Part shown: positions 59,801 through 64,000 of the stretch, piece by piece
Numbering within the stretch: position 1 is the stretch's first letter
Layout of the letters: the number at the start of each line of letters is the position of its first letter
Origin: Tanytarsus gracilentus
Taxonomy: Eukaryota > Arthropoda > Insecta > Diptera > Chironomidae
Assembly: GCA_038502055.1 (NCBI GenBank)
Contig: JAXRKN010000038.1
Coordinates: 3,782,001-3,846,000 of the forward strand
Reading direction: 5' to 3'
DNA length: 64,000 bases
Program-made: the position numbers and the translations under genes
The notes under the pieces: generated by a model
Database searches by the model: none
The model's input: the letters and a program-made list of their open reading frames with translations, nothing else
Told to the model about the DNA's origin: nothing

Positions 59801-62800
59801 CTAAATAATTTTTGATGTTTCTCATGATTAATTTTCCCACTAAAAATATTAGTGCCACCTAGCCATAACTCATCACATTTCCTTCCCCGAAGTCTAGAGC
59901 ATTAATTTGTATGTCAGCTAAATACACCGAAGTGAGCTGCGCATGCAATTCGAAAGGCACTAAATGCTTAAATATATCAATCAGATTCAACCTGCACACA
60001 CAAGAAGTGAATAAAATGCAAGACTTTATCGTTTTGCTGAGGCAAAGTCAGAAGGAGGAAAAAAGAGTTAGTGCTCGAGTGAGCACAAGCGAGCAATATT
60101 ATATGAACATGGTCACCGATCATCAGCAAAAATTGTGCTACAAGACATTTACATATCGCATTTGTAATGACATTTATTGTTTGTTCCTCCTTTCTATCTC
60201 TCTCTCTCTCTCCCTCACTTGGCATCGCTTGTGTGTTTATGCTTTAACCATCGATAAGAAACAATTTTTTTCTCCTTCTTGTCTCATTCCCTTTGAAGTC
60301 TTACGACTCTGTCAATTTGTACACGGTTAATTTGTTGGAGGTCGATTATTGTGTACATTGCAACTTATCATCTTTTTTCTCTCTCTCCTTTTATTTAATA
60401 AGTTTAATTTGGCAAGCACATCTTCACATTTTTCTAAAGCATCATCATCATTATGAGCGTGGTAAAAAATTGTGAGAGCATGCGACATAAATCTTGAAGA
60501 TGAAAGCTTCACGCTTAATTAACTTTTTTTCTCAGTGCTACTGGCAGATCTCAATGAATGCTGTACGTGTCTTTATTTTGCAAGAATCATGTGACAACGG
60601 ACTTGATTTTCAGCCGTTGATTTTGTGATATTTTTAAACTTTCATGAAAAAATTGAGCTTTTTGAAATTTAATTCAGAGCTTTTTTGAAATTTTAAATTC
60701 ATAAATTTGTCTTTGTTGTAAAAATCAATTAAGATCAAAAAATTACTAATTTTGTGTAATTTTAAAAAGCTCTAAAGATTTAATTTTAAAAACTTAAATT
60801 TGAGCTTTTTGAATTCAAAAGTTTTATTAATTGATTTACTACTCAATTTAAATACTCACTTGAGGTTAAAGGGACAAATGCATTTCACACACCTGAGAGA
60901 AAGACGGCATGCCGTACGTCGCTTTTTATATTGCAATTGAAATTAAATGTTTGATTTCTTCTCGTTTTTTTATTTCTTTCTCATTCGCTTCCCTTGATGT
61001 GCATCTTCATTTCGTAATTACTTCATCATTGAGTATATAATAATAATAATAATAATATTAACATGTGTATATTGAAAGGAGAGGAAAAGAATCACATCTC
61101 ATCGCTCAAACTATATTAAATGTTAAATGCACATTCCGCAGATTTTCATTTGAAACTCACCGCTAACTTCTTTTATGTGACTATTTTTTTAACACATTAA
61201 GAGGCGCACAATCTTTTAATGGCAGCCACATACAGCATAATTTGAGATGAAGGGGAGAGAGAGAAATAAAATTAATGCATTTAAAAGCTTAATTTATGAA
61301 TGCAATGTCTCTCATCTGAAAAGAAGTTTTTTTTGTTTGTTATGTGTAAGCATTTAATGATGCAATTGTACGAGTGCGAAAATGCATTTTGTAATTTATT
61401 GTGCGATGTTAAATGACGCCAAAAGTAACACAATTTAATGTGCGTGAATGCCATAATTTGTCATACCTTGTGGGGCACAACGCTGCATGTGTACAAACTA
61501 AAGTGTGTGCTTCGCTTTTAAAAGCTGTTAAAACAGAAAACTATATGTAAACTTAATATTTTTAATGAGCATCTTTTGTCCTCCGCGTTGTCTCCGCAAT
61601 TCTGACAGAACATAAAACACGACCAGCGTAGTTGATGTTGCGAATGTCGCTTGACTAAATTATTTTATTCAAGTGTAATTATTAAGCATGTAAAATTAAT
61701 CTTTAAGTGCATAAATATTGTGTTTAAAACATCGCTAATTATACGTCGCTTGACTCTTGTTTGTCTTTAACTTAGTTCGCTTAATTGATGGTAATAAGTG
61801 AGAAAGTTAATTAAATCATTTTCAATCTGCTGCGCCAGGGGAGGTTCTGACAGTAATGATGATTACTTCAATAATTATTTTTATTACATTTTTTACATTT
61901 TTAAAAAGATTAAATATATTTTAAGTTTAAAAATCAATTTTTTTCTAATTTTAAATGTGTTCAATTTAATTTTGATGCATTTGCTTTCAAGAAATTAAAT
62001 TAAGAGAGTATTAAAAATTCAATCTCTCATCGAAGTTTCATTAATGTTAATTACACACACACAATAAAAATGAGAAAAGTCGTGCGATAATTTTGCGGCA
62101 TATTAAGAATCGTTCAGAGAATGAGGGGAAAATGTGGAAAGAAAACCATTTTTCACACCATTAATTCTTTTTTCATTTCTTTCTAAAGAAGAGCTCACTG
62201 CATACATGTGCGTCTCACTGATGGACATGATTGCAGAATATTGAGCCGTTATTTCTTCTCATTGCATGGCCATCAAGAACACTCGCAGAAGAAAAATATT
62301 CTCTCTTACGTAGAGCATTGAGTGAGTGCACAACACTTTGATAAATTACATTAATTTCGAATTGAATAAAACTATATAATATTGAAAATATAATTTGCAA
62401 TAATGATTGAATTGATTCAAAAAAATATAATGTAAAGGCGAATGAGTAAGTGAGCGAGAGAGAGCATAAAAAGCTGTCATTGACCTTTCTCAATGTGCAT
62501 CACAACAATTGCACATAAAAGTATGCGTCACTTCTTAAGAGCGGCGCAAATTTATTGAATATCATTCATGTTAATAGCTCTGGGAATATCGATGATGATG
62601 ATGCTCACACGGGTGTGCAGTAGCGACAGAAGTTTACTGCGAGTCCTTTGTAGTACGAAATGCATAAATCAAGCGGAATTCTTAACATCAAAGGTATTCT
62701 GTGCTATGAAATGAGCAGAAAGATTCGCTCTTTTTAGCGCCTTGAGATTCACAAAAATCGATAACGTGTAATTGGACTCCAGCGATTGTTCTTCCAAACC

Positions 62801-64000
62801 CCGAGCATTGTTGCATCCACATATGCTCGCAGTCATTCGTTATCCATTTGAATTGGTAAACTAGGAGAACAATATTGATAGTAGATAACAAAAGCGAGGC
62901 AGCCATACGATGCATATCCGTTAAAGCGCACCAATCAACCAATAGGCCACTCCTTTCATCACCCTTCGATGTATTTTTGCACGCTTTTCAGCGATTGCTA
63001 TTTTAAGGGTGCTGCAATGCTTCAACCCCCATTCATGCTATTCGCACAAAAAGTGCATTTATGCACACATCTATCTCCCTCGGTTGTGTACACAAATGCC
63101 TATGGAGACAAAGTGCAGCCATTATGCAATTTTCCTATAGGTGTTTTGGAGTGAAAATAAATCACTCGACACTGAACGATTTATTTTTAGAATGTCGCAG
63201 CTTTTTAAAATTAAATGAAAAGTTTTCGTCCCTTGAACTTTTAAACTAAATGCATCTCTTGAAAAGAAGACGCTTAAAAAAGCAAGGCGACTTTATTGGC
63301 GTCATTCATTTGCATTGCAGTAGCTGCTGCGGAGTCATGACGGAAGAGCGATAGCGTAATTAAACGTTTACTGTTGAAATCATGTCTCGAGCGATTTAAA
63401 TTGATCATCATCCATTCACCAGACATCGAGTACAAGATGGAAAGTCGCTACTGTTTTTTTTCTGCATGATATCTAACAAGGCGATCAGGTGCAAGAAGGA
63501 GTGAAAACAGCGTTTTTGTTTTTGGATTAACTTCAGATTATAATTCATGTGAAATATTTGTGTGAGTGTGTGTGTGGCGCGCTCAAAAAAGAGCACATCA
63601 AGCGACCACTTCATGCTGTGCATGAAAGAAGAGATCAAAGAGCATTTTCCACTGGTGCTGTTTATTGAGCGACAACGAAAATATATAAAGTGAAGAATTT
63701 TATTTCAATTTATATTGTGAGGTGGTAATTCTGCTGCTGCGGCATGAGAACTCAAGAAGAAGAAGACAAGGGCAGTCAAGTATACAATTTTCAACTTCGT
63801 TTCTTTTTGATTTATCACATTTCTTATTCTGCATACACAACCAGCTCTTCTTACATTTCGCTGAGCTCAATATTATTGTTTTCTCATCATTAATAACAAT
63901 TTTTCATATAAATGCACTCGACTTGCTCTCTCACTCGCGTCTCTCTCACTCACTCTCCCCCCAACTGAAGCTTTTAATATAATTTTTATTTCTTGTTAAT
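53847..64000. other. 10-kb non-coding tract to the right edge
   Basis: No supported gene on either strand. Includes a GAGAGAGAGAG run near 54590 and an ATAATAATAATAATAAT run near 61038-61058. Open frames such as 57249-57671 and 59911-60330 are low-complexity and unsupported. A minus-strand frame at 62688-62942 has a hydrophobic stretch but matches nothing I know. Confidence 0.5.

Noticed and set aside
59911..60330. 139-codon plus-strand frame
   Set aside because: No family resemblance, includes a CT-repeat-derived Ser/Leu run.
62688..62942. Minus-strand 84-codon frame with a hydrophobic stretch, looks faintly protein-like
   Set aside because: No recognised motif; the hydrophobic stretch alone is not enough. 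A blastp search would settle it.

Overview
The window reads as nuclear DNA of an insect, most likely a lower (nematoceran) dipteran. It is AT-rich, with many introns of about 55-80 bp carrying GT..AG borders. Its proteins are closest in architecture to Drosophila short wing (dynein intermediate chain), CG8745 (a class-III aminotransferase-fold phospho-lyase) and yolkless (vitellogenin receptor). The species assignment is inference; no search was run.

Layout. (1) 1-870, minus strand: the 5' three coding exons of an unrecognised gene that runs off the left edge. (2) About 870-7340: non-coding, holding a composite inverted-repeat element with a 17-bp minisatellite (3479-4417). (3) 7387-12875, plus strand: a complete cytoplasmic dynein 1 intermediate chain gene in 10 coding exons. 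Three are phase-1 microexons (33, 21 and 48 nt), and the second intron carries a hAT-type MITE with an 8-bp target duplication. (4) 13415-16735, plus strand: a complete 9-exon ethanolamine-phosphate/phosphohydroxylysine phospho-lyase-like gene. (5) 17414-23256, plus strand: a complete 8-exon vitellogenin receptor of 1,786 codons. These three genes lie head to tail with short gaps but show no functional link; they are ordinary neighbours, not an operon.

From 23.26 kb to the right edge (about 40.7 kb) I find no conventional multi-exon gene. The tract is AT-rich and non-coding with many GA/CT, CA/TG and ATGCA words. It contains a long near-perfect hairpin (24.1-24.5 kb), a second hAT-type MITE (29.14-30.26 kb, 8-bp target duplication), a decayed copy of an SRAP/HMCES gene (31.34-31.84 kb), and a small intact RING-like + Arg/Ser ORF on the minus strand (32.68-32.98 kb) with its own AATAAA. 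It also has a pair of diverged ~185-bp non-coding duplicates 10.5 kb apart (43.2 and 53.7 kb), an unrecognised coding-like remnant (50.15-50.39 kb), and a third inverted-repeat element built on nested palindromes (50.77-51.81 kb). It could be the regulatory landscape or a giant intron of a gene outside the window; the sequence alone does not decide.

I found no CRISPR array, rRNA, convincing tRNA, or known insect microRNA. No clearly new multi-gene system is visible. The items most worth follow-up are the hairpin, the HMCES pseudogene, the paired non-coding duplicates and the three distinct non-autonomous DNA elements.
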